This document shows, in pieces, positions 48,155 to 60,894 of a stretch of 64,000 nucleotides of DNA. Source of the DNA: Latrodectus hesperus (lineage: Eukaryota > Arthropoda > Arachnida > Araneae > Theridiidae); assembly GCA_037975125.1 (NCBI GenBank), contig CM075857.1, positions 23,144,310 to 23,208,309 on the forward strand. Direction: 5' to 3'. The notes beneath the pieces are model-generated. The model saw only the letters and a program-made list of their open reading frames with translations. It did not search any database and was not told where the DNA came from. The position numbers were made by a program, and so were the translations under genes. Positions within the stretch are counted from its first letter, which is position 1, and each line of letters starts with the position of its first letter.

Positions 48155-51100
48155 TTTATTTGCAAGAAATAATTTAGTAATTCTACTTTTTATCTAAAAA
48201 ATAATTTACAACATACTAAGCATTTTTTATAATGAATTTAATATCATAAAAACACATTTTATACCATTTATTTTGACAGAAAAAAACTAAAATACAGAAT
48301 AATGTAAAATAAAAAAACACACAAATTATGTTAAATAAAATACTTAATTAAATTTGATATACATTTTTAAATTTTTATATTTGAAATGAAATTAATAGCT
48401 TTAGGATCTAATTCAAGAGTGTATTTAACACACATTAACTTTATTGAAATACCATTCAAGCAATAGAATGTTACAATACACCTCAGGATCCTAAAACTCT
48501 ACTAAGATAAATATGTAAAATCCATAATATTGTGAGGCCACATAAATTGTTGATGTTTCCACAGATAAAAATGAATTAATTTTCTAATAAAAATTATTAA
48601 AATAGCATGAACGTTTCTTATTCAAAAACACCATATAAATTATGTTTAAATAACAAACATCATACAAGAATGATTATCAAATCAAAAATACATTTTATCA
48701 ATTTCTTCTAAACAATACATTAGCTCTTAAATCAATGTGCATAAATTAAAAAATACACAATTACCAGCAAAATTATATAAAATACTATACATTTACATTA
48801 AAAAATAAATTCCAAAAATATTTATTAATTAGATACAGTCAGATTTTAAAAGAATGAAAACTTTGTGGTTAGTTTTGAGGGAGAATTGATTTGTTTGTGA
48901 GTCAATAATAATCTTTGGTACACAAGAGCTAATTACATTGGGGAAAGTAATTAAAGTAGATTAGAAACTATTAAATAGACCCAAGCCTGAAGTGGGATTT
49001 GAGCCCACAAACTATTGAACTGAAAATCAGAGTGCTAACCATTTGTTTGTCTTTGAAGAGGGAAAAATTAATAAGCACAAACACATATGCTTTTCATTCA
49101 ACTAAAATTTATAACAAAAACTAAAAATTAAAATCTTAATTGCAACTTGAATCAGAGGATGCAAATATTTACCTGCTACTTTCTTAAATAGTTATTTTAA
49201 AAAGTAAAATATTTTAAGTTAACTCATCGATTATAGGTGCAAGAGTTGCAGAAATATTTAAATACAATATACTATTGATTATTCTCTTATATATTTAATG
49301 AAAAGAAATTATTTTAAAATATAGTAAAGGGAAAAATTAATAATTAAAAACACATTTGAAGTTTGAAGAAAAAATTAGAAGCCTGTAAGTAATAAATAAA
49401 ATCTGTAAGTAATAAATTTATAAAACATAGCATCAATATGATTAAACTCTTTCTTTCTAAAAGTCAATATACACGTAAAATATTTATACTTACATAGGGG
49501 TTTTAAATTTTCTATCGAAATTTGTTTTATCTTCAACACATATATCATAGTCAGGATGCATCTAACAAAATAAAAAAGAATTTACAATAAAAATAATAAA
49601 AACATTAAATAAACTATTACATAAAATATGCACTCCAACAAAAAATCTGATTTATTTAAAATTTACATCAAAAATTAATAAGTACAAGGTAATTAAATTT
49701 TTTCATTCACAATAAATATATTTCTTACTTTTTTATTACATTAAAAAAGTAATTAGAATGTTAAATTACGCATTGTTAAATAAATAAAGTCCTAAAATAA
49801 AAACACTAAAAACAATGGAATGTAGTAGTGACATACTTTTGTGTCGCTACTACATTCCTACTTACAAAATTTTAAAATTATCATACTAAAAAATTGAAAA
49901 TTTCATGAAAATCAATAAAAATAACAGAAAATTTCTAAAAGATTGCTAACTTTAGATTACAGTACAAAGGTAAATTCTCTTCTTAATTTTATGAAATTAC
50001 GAATTTTATTCAACAAATAATTAAGCAGTTGAAATATAAAAGTTCCAAAATATCAATCATACTATTCTCAAACATATCATTCTTACAGCAATTTGATAAT
50101 TTACTCAAATAAAATAGAGAAAAAAATTTCATTGAATGAGATATTTTGGCAGAAAATTTAAAATTTTAAATGTGCAAAAAATGTTTATCAAAAATAAAAT
50201 ATTATCATAATTAAATTTCATTTTAGTAAGAATTTTTCAATATAATATTTCATAAATTAATTTAATAAAAAAAACTATTTAAAAATAAAGACACAATATA
50301 CAGATCCTTATAAATTTTGAATTCAGATAAAGATTCAATTAAAAATATACAGATTCAACTAAAAAATTAAGCAAAATATAAAACACAGTTTAAATATTTT
50401 GACAAATTCATTAAATAACTTAAATTTTTAGCTTAGTGAAATTTAACAATGTATCTAAAAATAAAAAAAATTATAAAAAAGTTTATAAATGCATTTAACA
50501 AATAAACAAAAAGCAATCAAAGTAAAATAATATTTTTTTTAAAAAAAAAGAAGCTTATGCATGAAAAAATATTTACTAAGAATTTATGTTTTGAATTAAT
50601 ATTATAATACATTAATATTAATTGTAAAATATAATTTTTAATATATAAAAGCAAATAACTTAGGTAAAACAAGTTTACACATTACTTAAACACAGTGAAT
50701 AAATTACAATTTTATTGAAATTTGGATGTTTATATCTAAAATTATATGTTTAAATTTCAGCAATTTATATTGTTATGTAAAACTATCCAAAATTTTAATT
50801 TAAACTTAAAAATAAAAAATTTTAGGAAATTTATATATGATAAATTTCTTTTATTAATGATATAAAATCAATGTCTTTTTTTAGAGTATTAACATGATTT
50901 TCTTTCCAAAAATTTCAAATAATGCCAAATAAATTATAACTTCCAAGAAATTATCAATAACTTACAGGTTCTCCATAATTTCTTTTCAAAGATTCCCAAT
51001 CAAATGGTTCATGTGGATTACGGCTTTCCATGTGGAATTTTTTGAACATTGGATAGTCACCATAACCTTCTTCTTCTGGGTAAGGTTCATAATCTTCAGG

Positions 51101-54081
51101 TATCATATTATATTTTTTAGCAGCAGCAATTCGTTCTGCTTGGGTTCGGGGATAGGGACCTGGCTTCCAATCTTTGTTCCATCCTGCAAAGGAAGCACTT
51201 TTATATAAATCATAAATGAAAATATACAAATTTAAAGTAAAAAAATATAAAACATAATACATCAGCCTAGCACAACCAGACTACATAATGGGATAAAAAA
51301 ATTGTTTCAGAGCTTTTTAATAAAGCTGAAAATTATCCTCAAACTGAACAATATTTATTACTTTCCATCCTCTAAAATTCAGCATTCATAGCTTATCTTT
51401 TAGGTTCATAGCATCATTTTATGTACAACATTAGTTGTCACATTCTAAAACTTTGGATTACATTAGTATGTTTGTAAGTCAATGGTTATTTTTTACACAC
51501 AAAGGTAAATTAGACTGGGAATTGCAATCTAAAGTGGATTCCAAACTAGTATAAAAATCCATATAAAAATCTGCAGTAGTATTTCATCAATGAACAAACT
51601 GTTGAAGCAAAAACCACTGAATTAACTATTTGGTGTCTAGCAATGACATTTTAGCAGTTTTATACATCAATAATTTCTTTTCATAAACTTGTTTCTTCTG
51701 AGTTTCAGGCTTCACAATAAATTTGTACTATATGAATATTTTCTGTGTGTATGTGATATTCAGATTTTATGACTTGTATTTTATGTACAAATGAATAGAC
51801 AAGTTCCAACTATTAGGATTCAAACCAATATGATTAAAAAAAACTAAGCTCAGTGGCATGACAGCTCCTGTGGGATTAAGGCCTGCATTGCTCATAATTG
51901 TCATTTTTAGATTGTCAGCCTAACACTAAACGCTTAGTGTTTAATGCCCAAGAATACTTAGTACTCAGTTTTATTGACCCACTAAAGGGACAAAAGGCTG
52001 ACTCGATCTTGCCCTACCAGAGGACCCAACCTTGAAGGTGTGCAATGAGAGTATGAAGTGCTATCACAACACCTCCAGCCTTCAACAAGTATAACTACAT
52101 CACTTAATTTCTTATTTTCACAGAATTAAGAGCCTTAAAGGTGGATAGTAAAACTTATTTATTTCCATTAAATGGTTTTAATTTTAAGTAATTTAGTAAT
52201 TTACATGTTCTAGTTTTCAGAAGCCTATCATGGAAAAATCTTTTGTTTATTTAATTGTTTTCCAAACATGATTTTGAATCAGTTTTTCCATATTCACAAA
52301 TCAAATAATCCTTAATATCTTCAATTTTAAACAATTCAATTACACAATCTTGCCTACTGTCATAAAATAACATTGTTTAAAAACCATACTATTATTCAAG
52401 AAAGAATTGAAGTTAATTTCTAATCATTTTCTCTAGGTAAGTAATTATTTCCAAATAATACTGTCAAATCTAATCTCATATATAATAATTAATGGATCTC
52501 AGCTAAGTCCTACACATGAGAATGAATTATTTTAATTTACGTTCTACCAAATTTTACTTTGGAAATCAAGAATTTAATCATGTTAATTTAATCTAAAAAT
52601 TATTAGGTTCATATTCTTTGAAAGAAAAGACAATCTGTGAATGGGAAAGCATATACATCACAAAATATGTACATATCTCTGAATCTAACTATTATTTGAT
52701 CATCTTTTGATTGCAAATCAAACTAATATTCTACCTTATTTTTCTTTTTAATGTATCATTTTAATCCTTCATAAAGTAAAAAACTATCAATGTCTCATGC
52801 CAAACAACAAAAAGTACGTAATTCTATAAATAGAATTGTCTTTCACAAGATGAAACTTAATATGAAATGAACGCATTTCACAAGTACATGTGAATATTTT
52901 TTAAAATTAATTTAGCATTTGTGTAATTATTTTTTAGATTTTTTCATATATTTTCTAGGTATCATTATGTTTTTTTCTTTCCATATAATTTGTATACAGG
53001 CATTCCAACAATCTGCTAAATAGAAATATCTTAATATTCTAACGAAACATACAAGGCAAAAATGCAACCATATAAATTTAAATTAGATTACAAGCATTAT
53101 TTATTTTTGCTAAAAAACTGTTGTGAAAATGTTTTTGGAAAATTACTTGTAATAATTATTAAAAAGTATGATATAATAAAATAATTAAATTACATTTGCA
53201 ACAGAAATGGAGTTGATAAGTACTATCAGAATTTCACAGTAAAAATGATATTAAAAATATACTGGAATATCAGATGAATTTACATATTATTCATTCTTAA
53301 TTTAGAGCATCAATATTTTTATGCTTGCTTTCACATAAAATTAAAAGCTTATCCTTTCCATAGGAATTTTGGAACATAAATTCTTTATGACTCTAGAAAA
53401 GGATGAGCTATATATTGATTTCCTTTTTCATAAAACTTCTCAGGTAGTTGTACCATAATTTTTTTATGAATTTCATCCCACGACCATTTTCCTAAATTTG
53501 AGTGTGAGGTAATATATTTTTTCCAGGAAAAACAAAAGCTTTTTCCATATTCTTCAGCAAATCAAGAACTTTTCAACATTTATATTTGACAATATTTAAA
53601 TTCGAAAGAGAATATTAAACCATACAATTCAACAAATGGAAGTGAAAAGTGTTTCTTTTTATAATTACACCCTTTGTTTGGCAATTATTTATTTTTTGTA
53701 TAAATAATTTGATGGTTTATTGCGAAAACTATGAAAGTCAAGCAGAATAAATAAAATTTTAGATATTATAAGTATATTACCCCTCACACTGCACATTTTT
53801 TCACCAAAATAGGTTAAAAAATTGTGTATTTTTTATCACATATTTCAAAACTACATAGATTTTACAGTTAAAATATGCAAAAAAAATTTTTTGAAAAGTT
53901 TTTTGTTTTTTTCCAATATAGAATTAGATCATAGAAAAAGGCTTGTCAAAATATTGAAATCGAAGATAATGAAATAATAGTAAAATTTTAATCAAAAAAA
54001 AGTATAATTTTAAAATCATAATTTAACAACAAGTAAAAAATTACTTATTGTTAAATTATGATTTTAAAAAATACAAAAGTG

Positions 54082-54130
<49 letters not shown>

Positions 54131-55175
54131 AAGCTGACCCAGCCACGCGTTGCAGTGGCTGAGTTTTTAAAATACATTGAATCAATTTTTTACTAATTCT
54201 TGGGTTCAATCAAATTAATATTTTCTAAAAAAATTTAGAATAGGTTCATTCATAGGAGATTAAAAATAAAACGTTTCACCAAAATTTAATAGTAATAGGT
54301 AAAGTATCGAAATTTTGAAATTAAGCACAAATCAACATATACTTTCTGAATTTACATTTTATTCATCTTATATTAAATTATAGTTTGTAATCAGTGACTT
54401 ACTTATAAAATATACTATATAAATTAAAGACATCTAAAAATATATTGTTATAAATGAGGTAGATAACATTGACATCGAACTATTATTATTTTAATTTTAA
54501 ATTATATTAAAACTAAAAATTTTTTCCGCGGCATTATACTGAAATAAAAAAAATTAAAAGAATTTATCATTTGAATAAATAAATTAGATCAAAATGTTCT
54601 ACTGAATAAATTAATAATTATCAAATTAAAAAATAAAAATAAAAAATAATAAAAGACTATCAAGAAATACTTACATATTTTCGAGGTGGTATGAAAATTA
54701 GTAGAGAAAAACAGTAATAAATAAAATTTTATTTTACTATTTATAATATTAAAAATATTCAAACTGAATACTGCACAATAATAGCACAATACAAAGTATA
54801 ATTATGAAAATGATTCACGAAAAATTGCTATAGTATCATTATACATCATGAAAATATATGTAAATTCTATATTTAACCATGCGCTTGCGCGCGCACGATA
54901 ATTTTCTCGAAGATGGTATAATCTAGAAAAATAAACACGTCGCCATCTGCCGAATACCTGTGCAACTTAGATGCTAAACCGCCATCTATTAGGAACTTAC
55001 AGAACTAACCAAAAAAAAAATAAAAAAAAATTTAGGGTTGTACTACCCCTAACATTTAGGGGGATGAAAAATAGATGTTGGCCGATTCTCATAGATACCG
55101 GATAAGCACAAAAAATTTCATCAAAATCGGTCAAGCCGTTTCGGAGGAGTATGGCAACGAAAACTGTGACACGAG

Positions 55176-55242
<67 letters not shown>

Positions 55243-58200
55243 ATAATGAAAATGCTTACAAAACATTTATTAAAAATGAACTTTTTTTACGATAAATTTC
55301 GAAATAAGGCTCAAGACAAAATCCTAGTTCTCAACCTTTGCAGCTAAATCACATTTCTTTGAGAATTTTTTTCCACTTTCAGAAATTCTTCTCAGTTTTG
55401 CTATTACTATCTTCAATACATTTGAAATCAAAGTCAGAATTACTATCAGTGTTAAAAATATGGTCAGGAATATAGGTTTGACATCTTATTACAAAAAATT
55501 CATGAAATGCTTTCTGACAGACATCTTATTACAAAAAATTCATGTTTTTATTTTGCAGAAATGTATACAGCTTATGTCATCTGTTAGCTCTTATCTAAAT
55601 AAACAATTAAACATCAAAGAAAAGTCAGAATGAAACCATGAATGGGGAAAGAGCAAGTTGCACTGTTAAACAGACAGCAAAAATGCATCTCTGCAAAAAT
55701 ATGGGTTGTGTGGCATGAGGATTACTTATTTAAAAAATCAATTGAAATTAAGCGATTGTAGAAAATTTCATCTATAAAATAAATAAGATGGACCTTTTAT
55801 GAACAGAGAGTACATTTATCTCAAAAAATTAACCTTTCTCTCATATTAAAGATATTAAATTTTCTCTTTATTTATACTTAATAAAATTGTAATAAAGTAA
55901 CAATTGGGAGAAACATATTCAAAATTAAACAATGGCTGGTGAAAATTTTTTACCTAATAATGTTTAAAAATAAATATAAATGAATGAATATTCTGTTATA
56001 CACATAAGCTGAATTTTGCTATAAATGTTGATCCCTTGTTGTTTTATTAAGGTCAATATAAAAATTGTTAATAAATTAAAGTCATTAGTGATATATATAA
56101 ATAAACATAAGCACATTTTCTGAAAACATTGTCCACAAATTATAAATCAAATAATGATTAAATTCAAGAATTGGAATGAAACATTTTGTAATGTTTGATT
56201 ACAGAATATACAAGCAAAATACAAATTTTTGAAGGGGACTAGAATTAAAGTTGCCAATATTATGAAAAATTCTAATAATTCAAAGTTCATTTGATCATCA
56301 TCTCATGAAATGATGAATTGAAAAATATTTGTTTAATTCAATGCTGAGCATTTCATAAAGAATGTGTATACCTGTAACTATCCAAAGCTAAAATAATTCA
56401 TTAATTTTACAAGAGAGAAGAAATTTACATAATTCTGTATTCTGTTTTTCTATTGTTTTTTTAAAAATACTCCAAATGATATATATTTTCAGAGACTTAT
56501 GCCATGGGAAATCTACTAAGCAGTTAATATTAAATGTTTTTAACATCTTTGAAAAATAATTTGCATATTGTCATTAAAATGATATTGTTATTTTGTAAGT
56601 TGTAATATAATATTAAATACTTAGCATTCACTAATACAAAGATTGTAACTTGCATGAAGTGATATAGTAAAAATTAAAATTGATTTTTTTTTACTTAGAA
56701 AATATAAAACTATTTAAAAGAACAAAATACAATCAATTGGAAACTTCATTTGAATAAAAAAAAATAAATTCTGAATTAAAAAATATATTTTAGAACAGAA
56801 AGAAAAGCCCAAAGTAATGGAAAATACATAAAAACATTTCTCCTTGATCTTGGTAGATTGATGAAACTGTACCTTTTTTAATTTTAAAAGCAGAGAATAG
56901 AATTAATATCTTTACTTCTACAACTGGAAATACTTAAAGAAAAATGTAACGGAAGAAACATTGAGCATTACTACTACAATTTTAAGCTATTTAAATTCTT
57001 TCATCCTTGTAAAAATAAATAAAAGCAAAAATGGTAAATATATTTGTGAAAAAGGAAGATATTTCAATTAATATTCTTTTAATGTTATAAATAATATAAA
57101 TAATGTAATGTATACAATTAAATGTTTGAAGACATAAAATAAAATTTCTGTTACTTTTTATATAATTTTAATTTATTTTCAGTATTTGAAACAAGACTAA
57201 TGCAAAATACATGCACTCTTTATTTCATTAAAAAAAAATTTATATTTTAATATTTTTAATCTATTGTTGAACTGAAAAAAAATTGAGATTATGAATCAGC
57301 ACATAATTTATAAACTAAATTGCTGAATAAACAAATTACATTCAAATAAACTATTTTATGTTTTCAAAATTTTATGTAAAAAATTCAATAAATTGATGTT
57401 TAAAGTTAAATTTTTATATTTCTTTACATTCTGCCAGAAATAATTTAGCTTTAAGTTTAAATGAAAAATTCTCAGTATTTTGCAAATGTAAATGTTCCAA
57501 AAAAAAACTGAATATTATTTTCATACCTATTTTTTTAAATTATTACATTTGTTCTTGCTTTAATTTCAACATTGTAGCTTATTCTTATAATAATAAATAT
57601 ATCATGTTAATCAAAATGTGCTTTGCAGCTCTTGATTTTTTTTTTCTAGTGTAAAATTCTTTCTGATTTTAAAAAGAATTGCAATTTGTATCTAATATTT
57701 AGAAATAAATTGCTTAAATACCAGAAGTCATTACAAACTTTTAAGTGTTTACAATGCTTATATTTATAAAATAACATGTGAAATATGGTTAATAGATCCC
57801 GCATCAATACTTTTCAGCAAATCATTGAAAAATTAGCACTCTCTATAATACTCAAAATCAATATTTTAGCTAAACAAATTTTGTTTATTTAACAGATAAA
57901 AATTTTTTTCTATTAATAAAATATTTTATAATGCTAAAAATTATTAAATTATATTCAATAATTTAAGTTATTAGAAAATTTGGTTGGATCCAAGCAGAGC
58001 CCACACGAATGATTTTGGTTGGCGATAATTTTGGCTTGTGCCAATCTAGGTAACTCTATTTTGATACACTAGATATGGTAAACCTAATTATTTTGGGAAT
58101 TTTGTTTTATCTTTTTCAGTTTGTCAACAAAAGTGGGGGCTCTCCTAGGATTTTAATTTAGCTTTTTATGCATTAAATAAATTAATAGAAGAAAAAATTT

Positions 58201-60168
58201 CAAAAGAAATTTTAAGTAACATAGATAAAGCCAGCAAGAACAGAAAATATAAAAAATGTTCATCAAAAATGTTATATAATAATTTTTATACCACTAAATT
58301 ATGCACAGCATACTTTGATGTACAGTAACAGAAAAAATCTGATATTCTCTTAACAGAGTATCAATTTGATAGTTTAAATCAGTTAAAGTTTATAAATTCA
58401 AAGCATCAAATCTATATCGGTATTAAAAATATATTAATACTAGATTGCACATCGAGCAAAAGAAATTTTATTTACAGGATTAAATCACTATTTAAAAACA
58501 AAAACAGATTATTAAGAAAACATAAAAACAAAAATATAATAGATAATTACTTATTAATTCACTAAAAATATCATTAGTTAACATTAGCTCTTTCTGTACT
58601 GATTACCTGACACTATAGAATATTAATATTTTAGATTCGTGAAGTTGGTACCAAGAAGATTAATACAAAGGCAAAATTTTCAAATAATGTTTAAAAAGTA
58701 CGGTCAGCAAGGCAATGTTGCAAAAATAAATTTTACAAAAGTGACTAATAATGAGTATAAAACATTTTTATAAACAAATATTATAATTATTTAAAATAAA
58801 AGGACATGTGATGATCTCAATAAAAAATAATACAAAATTAAAATGTTAACTATGCTACTTTCAACAAAAAATTGTCATAAAATTAGAATTCAATATCTTC
58901 AAAAGGTTGTTTTATTCTACTATATGAAACTTAAGAATAGTAAGTTTTCATAATGTTATAAGTATTTCCAAATGTTTTTTTTTTTTTTTCAAGAAAATAT
59001 TTTTAAGCTTCTCAATCATTCAAATTTGAAATAATTGATCCAAAAAAAATCGCATTTCCATTTCGCTTTTCACTGCTGAAGTCAAATATATTAATCATTA
59101 ATAATCTTGTGTTAAAAATTACTTTATTTTTTGGCTGTCATTGAACATTATTAATTAAACTTAAGTGTTACTAAAACAAAATCATTGTTGTCTGTAGTCT
59201 TGGTAATTGAAAATTTAATTTTATACAGAAATATTTCTGAGAGTCACAATTATATTTAGCACAGATGCCTTCTATTTCCGGATGCCAAATTCTGAGCTTG
59301 ATTTCTTATGTATCTAGCAACCTGGTTTTTATTACATCATAGATATGGATGGAGACCTATAAAAATTATGCAGAAAATTCTATTTTGGCAACACTAGTAT
59401 TTATGTCATTGTACACATCATCTTGGCAACATTTTTTCAACAGCAAAAAAAAAAAAAAAAAAATTCAGAATTTGGAATCCTGGATTATTATACAGCATGT
59501 GTCATAAATTTATAAAGATATAGGAAGAAATGCCATTTACTGCTTTATGATTTACAAACAAGAGTATTTGAAATCATATCTGTTTATTTGGAGATAATTG
59601 TATCATAACGCCAAACAATTCGTACCATTTTTAAATTAAAAAAACTTTAGATGAATTCAAGTTTAAAGAGCAAAGTATTAAATAAAGATAAAAAAAACAA
59701 GACTTCTTTTGTAAGTTGAAGAAAAATATACAACTAACCACCAATCCACCATCCAGAATATCTTATCAACTTCAGCAACTTTTGAAATTTAAAAAATCTC
59801 TTGAATTTTTTTTACTATAAACAAAGTACTTATATATAAACAAAGTACAAAGTAATTTTCCCATTTGTAATAATGAAAATTTATGATTCAAAAGAAAATT
59901 ACTTTTATATTTTAAAGATTCATATAATTCACTAGAAGTTATAAGTCATGACTAGTCATAATCAATAAAACTGTACGTCGGACTATATGTAATATATATA
60001 TTTTTTCAAATGGATATAAAATAAATAGTGTTTGTTTTAAAGAAATATTGGATGTTTCTTACTTGTTATTTCACTTGCATTGCGAGCTATATTTGTATAT
60101 AATGTAGTATTAGGTTTTGATATAACTCTCCCACAAACCGTTTTGATCAGAGCAGAGTACCGAAACAT
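41883..60168 (-). CDS. NDUFB8: NDUFB8: complex I accessory subunit (ASHI), 5 exons
   Basis: NDUFB8 is a single-pass accessory subunit of the membrane arm of mitochondrial NADH:ubiquinone oxidoreductase. Minus-strand exons: 60063-60168, 50966-51183, 49494-49561, 45001-45091 and 41883-41942. All have GT/AG borders and compatible phases, giving 180 residues (human 186). Exon 1 encodes a basic amphipathic mitochondrial presequence (MFRYSALIKTVCGRVISKPN). Exon 2 carries the family signature: KPGPYPRTQAERIAAAKKYN, MIPEDYEPYPEEEGYGDYP, then NYGEP. Exon 3 gives MHPDYDICVEDKTNFDRKF. Exon 4 holds the transmembrane helix (FLYLASGVTLYTIIIYY, about 135-151). Exon 5 ends the protein with QFPYSGHVYYTFESDE. 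The first intron is 8.9 kb, the gene about 18.3 kb. It shares a divergent upstream region with the gene starting at 61116. Confidence 0.96.
42596..42644. repeat. (AT)n enclosed by a perfect 14-bp inverted repeat
   Basis: Arms TTAAATATCCTGTT (42596-42609) and AACAGGATATTTAA (42631-42644) are exact complements around a 21-bp GATATAT... core that is itself nearly self-complementary. The whole can fold into one long hairpin. Confidence 0.93.
43265..43351. repeat. Compound (AT)n(AG)n microsatellite
   Basis: About 27 AT units followed without break by about 16 AG units. Confidence 0.96.
43441..43570 (-). mobile_element. SINE family A, old copy
   Basis: GTTTGTTTATTGTTCAAC, TATTTTTCACAT, GTTCAAACAGGATTCTGAATC, ACTACATACATC and head remnant GAACACTAACCATTTG in the family order; diverged. 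Confidence 0.6.
44369..44625 (+). pseudogene. PC4/p15-like (transcriptional coactivator SUB1-type) pseudogene
   Basis: Starts with ATG at 44369: MKRFPRDLCNLEPRMRKKTA, then LDQKLMMEKSQM and a stop. It resumes in another frame from about 44487 with KQVEHMVSLGEDYFTYAACF, KNCTYAHIRKFITDAEGWLK and PS followed by TAA. The segment FKNCTYAHIRKFITDAEGWLKP fits the PC4 DNA-binding fold signature (F-x-G-x-T-x-x-x-IRKY-x-D-x-x-G-x-x-KPTKKGI). The TAA falls where the conserved Lys of PTKxG is expected. One frameshift and at least two stops make it non-functional. It lies antisense to NDUFB8 in intron 4. Whether it is a processed copy of a host gene or a piece of a repeat-borne gene is not decidable here. 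Confidence 0.65.
47501..47648 (-). mobile_element. SINE family A, near full-length
   Basis: TTGTTTTGTCACTCAATAAT, CATTTTTTACAACGAGGG, TTAATTAAACTGGCATC, GATGGGATTCAAACTCATGA and head GCAGAGCATTAACCATTTGG. Imperfect flanking repeats AATTCAAAC / AATTCAAAAC (about 47492 and 47649) fit a mutated target-site duplication. Confidence 0.72.
48080..48143. repeat. (AT)n microsatellite
   Basis: About 32 AT units without interruption. Confidence 0.96.
48890..49046 (-). mobile_element. SINE family A, near full-length
   Basis: TTTGTTTGTGAGTCAATAA, ACACAAGAGCTAATTACATT, AGTGGGATTTGAGCCCAC (B-box region, inverted), GAACTGAAAATCAGAGTGC and TAACCATTTG. The tRNA head is joined directly to the tail. Flanks GAGGGAGAATTGA and GAGGGAAAAATTAA may be a decayed duplication. 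Confidence 0.75.
49562..50965 (-). other. NDUFB8 intron 2
   Basis: 1.4-kb AT-rich intron with a short hairpin at 49817-49858. Nothing else recognised. Confidence 0.75.
49817..49858. repeat. 17-bp-stem hairpin
   Basis: Arms GGAATGTAGTAGTGACA (49817-49833) and TGTCGCTACTACATTCC (49842-49858) pair with one mismatch (G-T-type position) around an 8-nt loop. Confidence 0.92.
51470..51640 (-). mobile_element. SINE family A, diverged copy
   Basis: GTTTGTAAGTCAATGG, TTATTTTTTACACACAAAGG, TAAATTAGACTGGGA, CTAAAGTGGATTCCAAAC, then head remnant AAACTGTTGAAGC, AAAACCACTGAATTAAC. The middle is altered by insertion of repeated ATCCATATAAAA. Confidence 0.65.
51845..52080 (-). mobile_element. SINE family B, older copy
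   Basis: Minus strand: GGTTGGGTCCTCTGG (B-box region), GAGTCAGCCTTTTGTCCC, AAACTGAGTACTAAG, CTTGGGCATTAAACACTAAG, then AGGCCTTAATCCCACAGG and AGCTGTCATGCCAC. The same order is found in the intact copy at 4700-4982. No clear TSD. Confidence 0.75.
54008..54069. repeat. 29-bp-stem hairpin
   Basis: Arms 54008-54036 and 54041-54069 are complementary at 28 of 29 positions with a 4-nt spacer; the core reads AATCATAATTTAACAA. It lies just before a (TA)n tract. Confidence 0.93.
54085..54128. repeat. (TA)n microsatellite
   Basis: About 22 TA units, directly abutting the left end of the element at 54129. Confidence 0.95.
54129..55190 (+). mobile_element. Unclassified non-autonomous element between two (TA)n tracts
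   Basis: Left end reads CAAAGCTGACCCAGCCACGC then GTTGCAGTGGCTGAG. The right part contains CATCAAAATCGGTCAAGCCG, TTTCGGAGGAGTATGGCAAC and GACACGAGAATTTTATATA. These motifs, including AGCTGACCC at one end and the CAAAATCGGT..GCCGTTTCGGAGGAGTA block at the other, recur widely at transposable-element edges in arthropod genomes as far as I recall. I cannot assign a class. Internal CGCCATCT repeats occur at 54941 and 54981. No coding region; the frame at 55075 is spurious. Confidence 0.5.
55190..55242. repeat. Compound (TA)n(CA)n microsatellite
   Basis: About 17 TA units running into about 9 CA units, at the right edge of the preceding element. Confidence 0.95.
55480..55544. repeat. 25-bp direct repeat, 40-bp offset
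   Basis: GACATCTTATTACAAAAAAT followed by TCATG occurs identically at 55480-55504 and 55520-55544. Confidence 0.9.
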
Positions 60169-60894
60169 TTTTTAATTCAAAGAAAACGATGTTCCTAAAA
60201 ATTAACCTCTATTCTGATCTGACCAAAACTATTACAGATGCAGACATCACAACAAACAAAATCTTATGAAGGACACTTGTTCTTCTTCTTAACAAACTTT
60301 ATAAAATATAGAAAATTATTAATTTTTTAAATTTCATGGAAAATTTTTACTTGTTTTTATTTAATCTTAAAATTTAAATAGAAGATTTTATTTTTAAAAT
60401 CAAAAATATTTTCAAAAAACTAAAAGTAAATGAATATTATTTTGATTGGAAATTATACAATTCAACTCTTTTCGTCAAATCTCAAACAACCAAATCCTAA
60501 GATGGCGGCATGTTGTCGGTGATGTGATTTGTCGAGGTTCGTTTATATTCTGCTTTAATTTCTTCGTTAATTTAATTGTAAATTTTTAACTTTTAAAAAC
60601 TCACAATATGTTCTATAATCAGGCATACATGACCAGTGTAATTTATTCTTCCTTTCTCCGTAAAATACCGTAGATAGTTACGGCGCAGTAATTGTATTTA
60701 AATGAAACATGTATCAACTGTTATCTCTGTTTTTTGTTTTGCTTGTAACATTTTGATTTATCAATATGAAGTTTCAAGTTTGATGACTAATTTACAGTTC
60801 CTTATGCATAATGAAAATTGAATTTGTATTATATGAACCTAAAGTTTATTAAGGGAATGTTTTGTATATCAAAAGTTCGTTTTTCTTTTATAGC
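60169..60894. promoter_or_regulatory. Divergent promoter region, NDUFB8 / unidentified gene
   Basis: The NDUFB8 start codon (60168, minus) and the next plus-strand start (61116) are less than 1 kb apart and diverge. AAGATGGCGGC at 60499-60509 is an excellent match to the YY1 site often found at 5' ends of housekeeping genes, in plus orientation. It is followed by possible donors (CGGTGATG, GAGGTTCG) and, at 60883-60894, by an acceptor-like TTTCTTTTATAG. A transcription start near 60490-60500 for the plus gene is inferred. Confidence 0.55.

Larger units (their letters stand above)
45092..49493 (-). other. NDUFB8 intron 3
   Basis: 4.4-kb intron. Contains two family-A SINEs (47501, 48890) and an (AT)n tract (48080-48143). 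The rest is AT-rich with no recognised gene. Confidence 0.75.
51184..60062 (-). other. NDUFB8 intron 1
   Basis: 8.9-kb intron. Holds a family-A SINE (51470), a family-B SINE (51845), a hairpin (54008), an element bounded by microsatellites (54129-55224) and a 25-bp direct repeat (55480/55520). Patches at 57985-58085 and 59275-59430, slightly richer in G+C, may be decayed C-type repeats. The remaining DNA (about 52100-53990 and 55550-57980) is AT-rich without recognised features. Confidence 0.7.
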
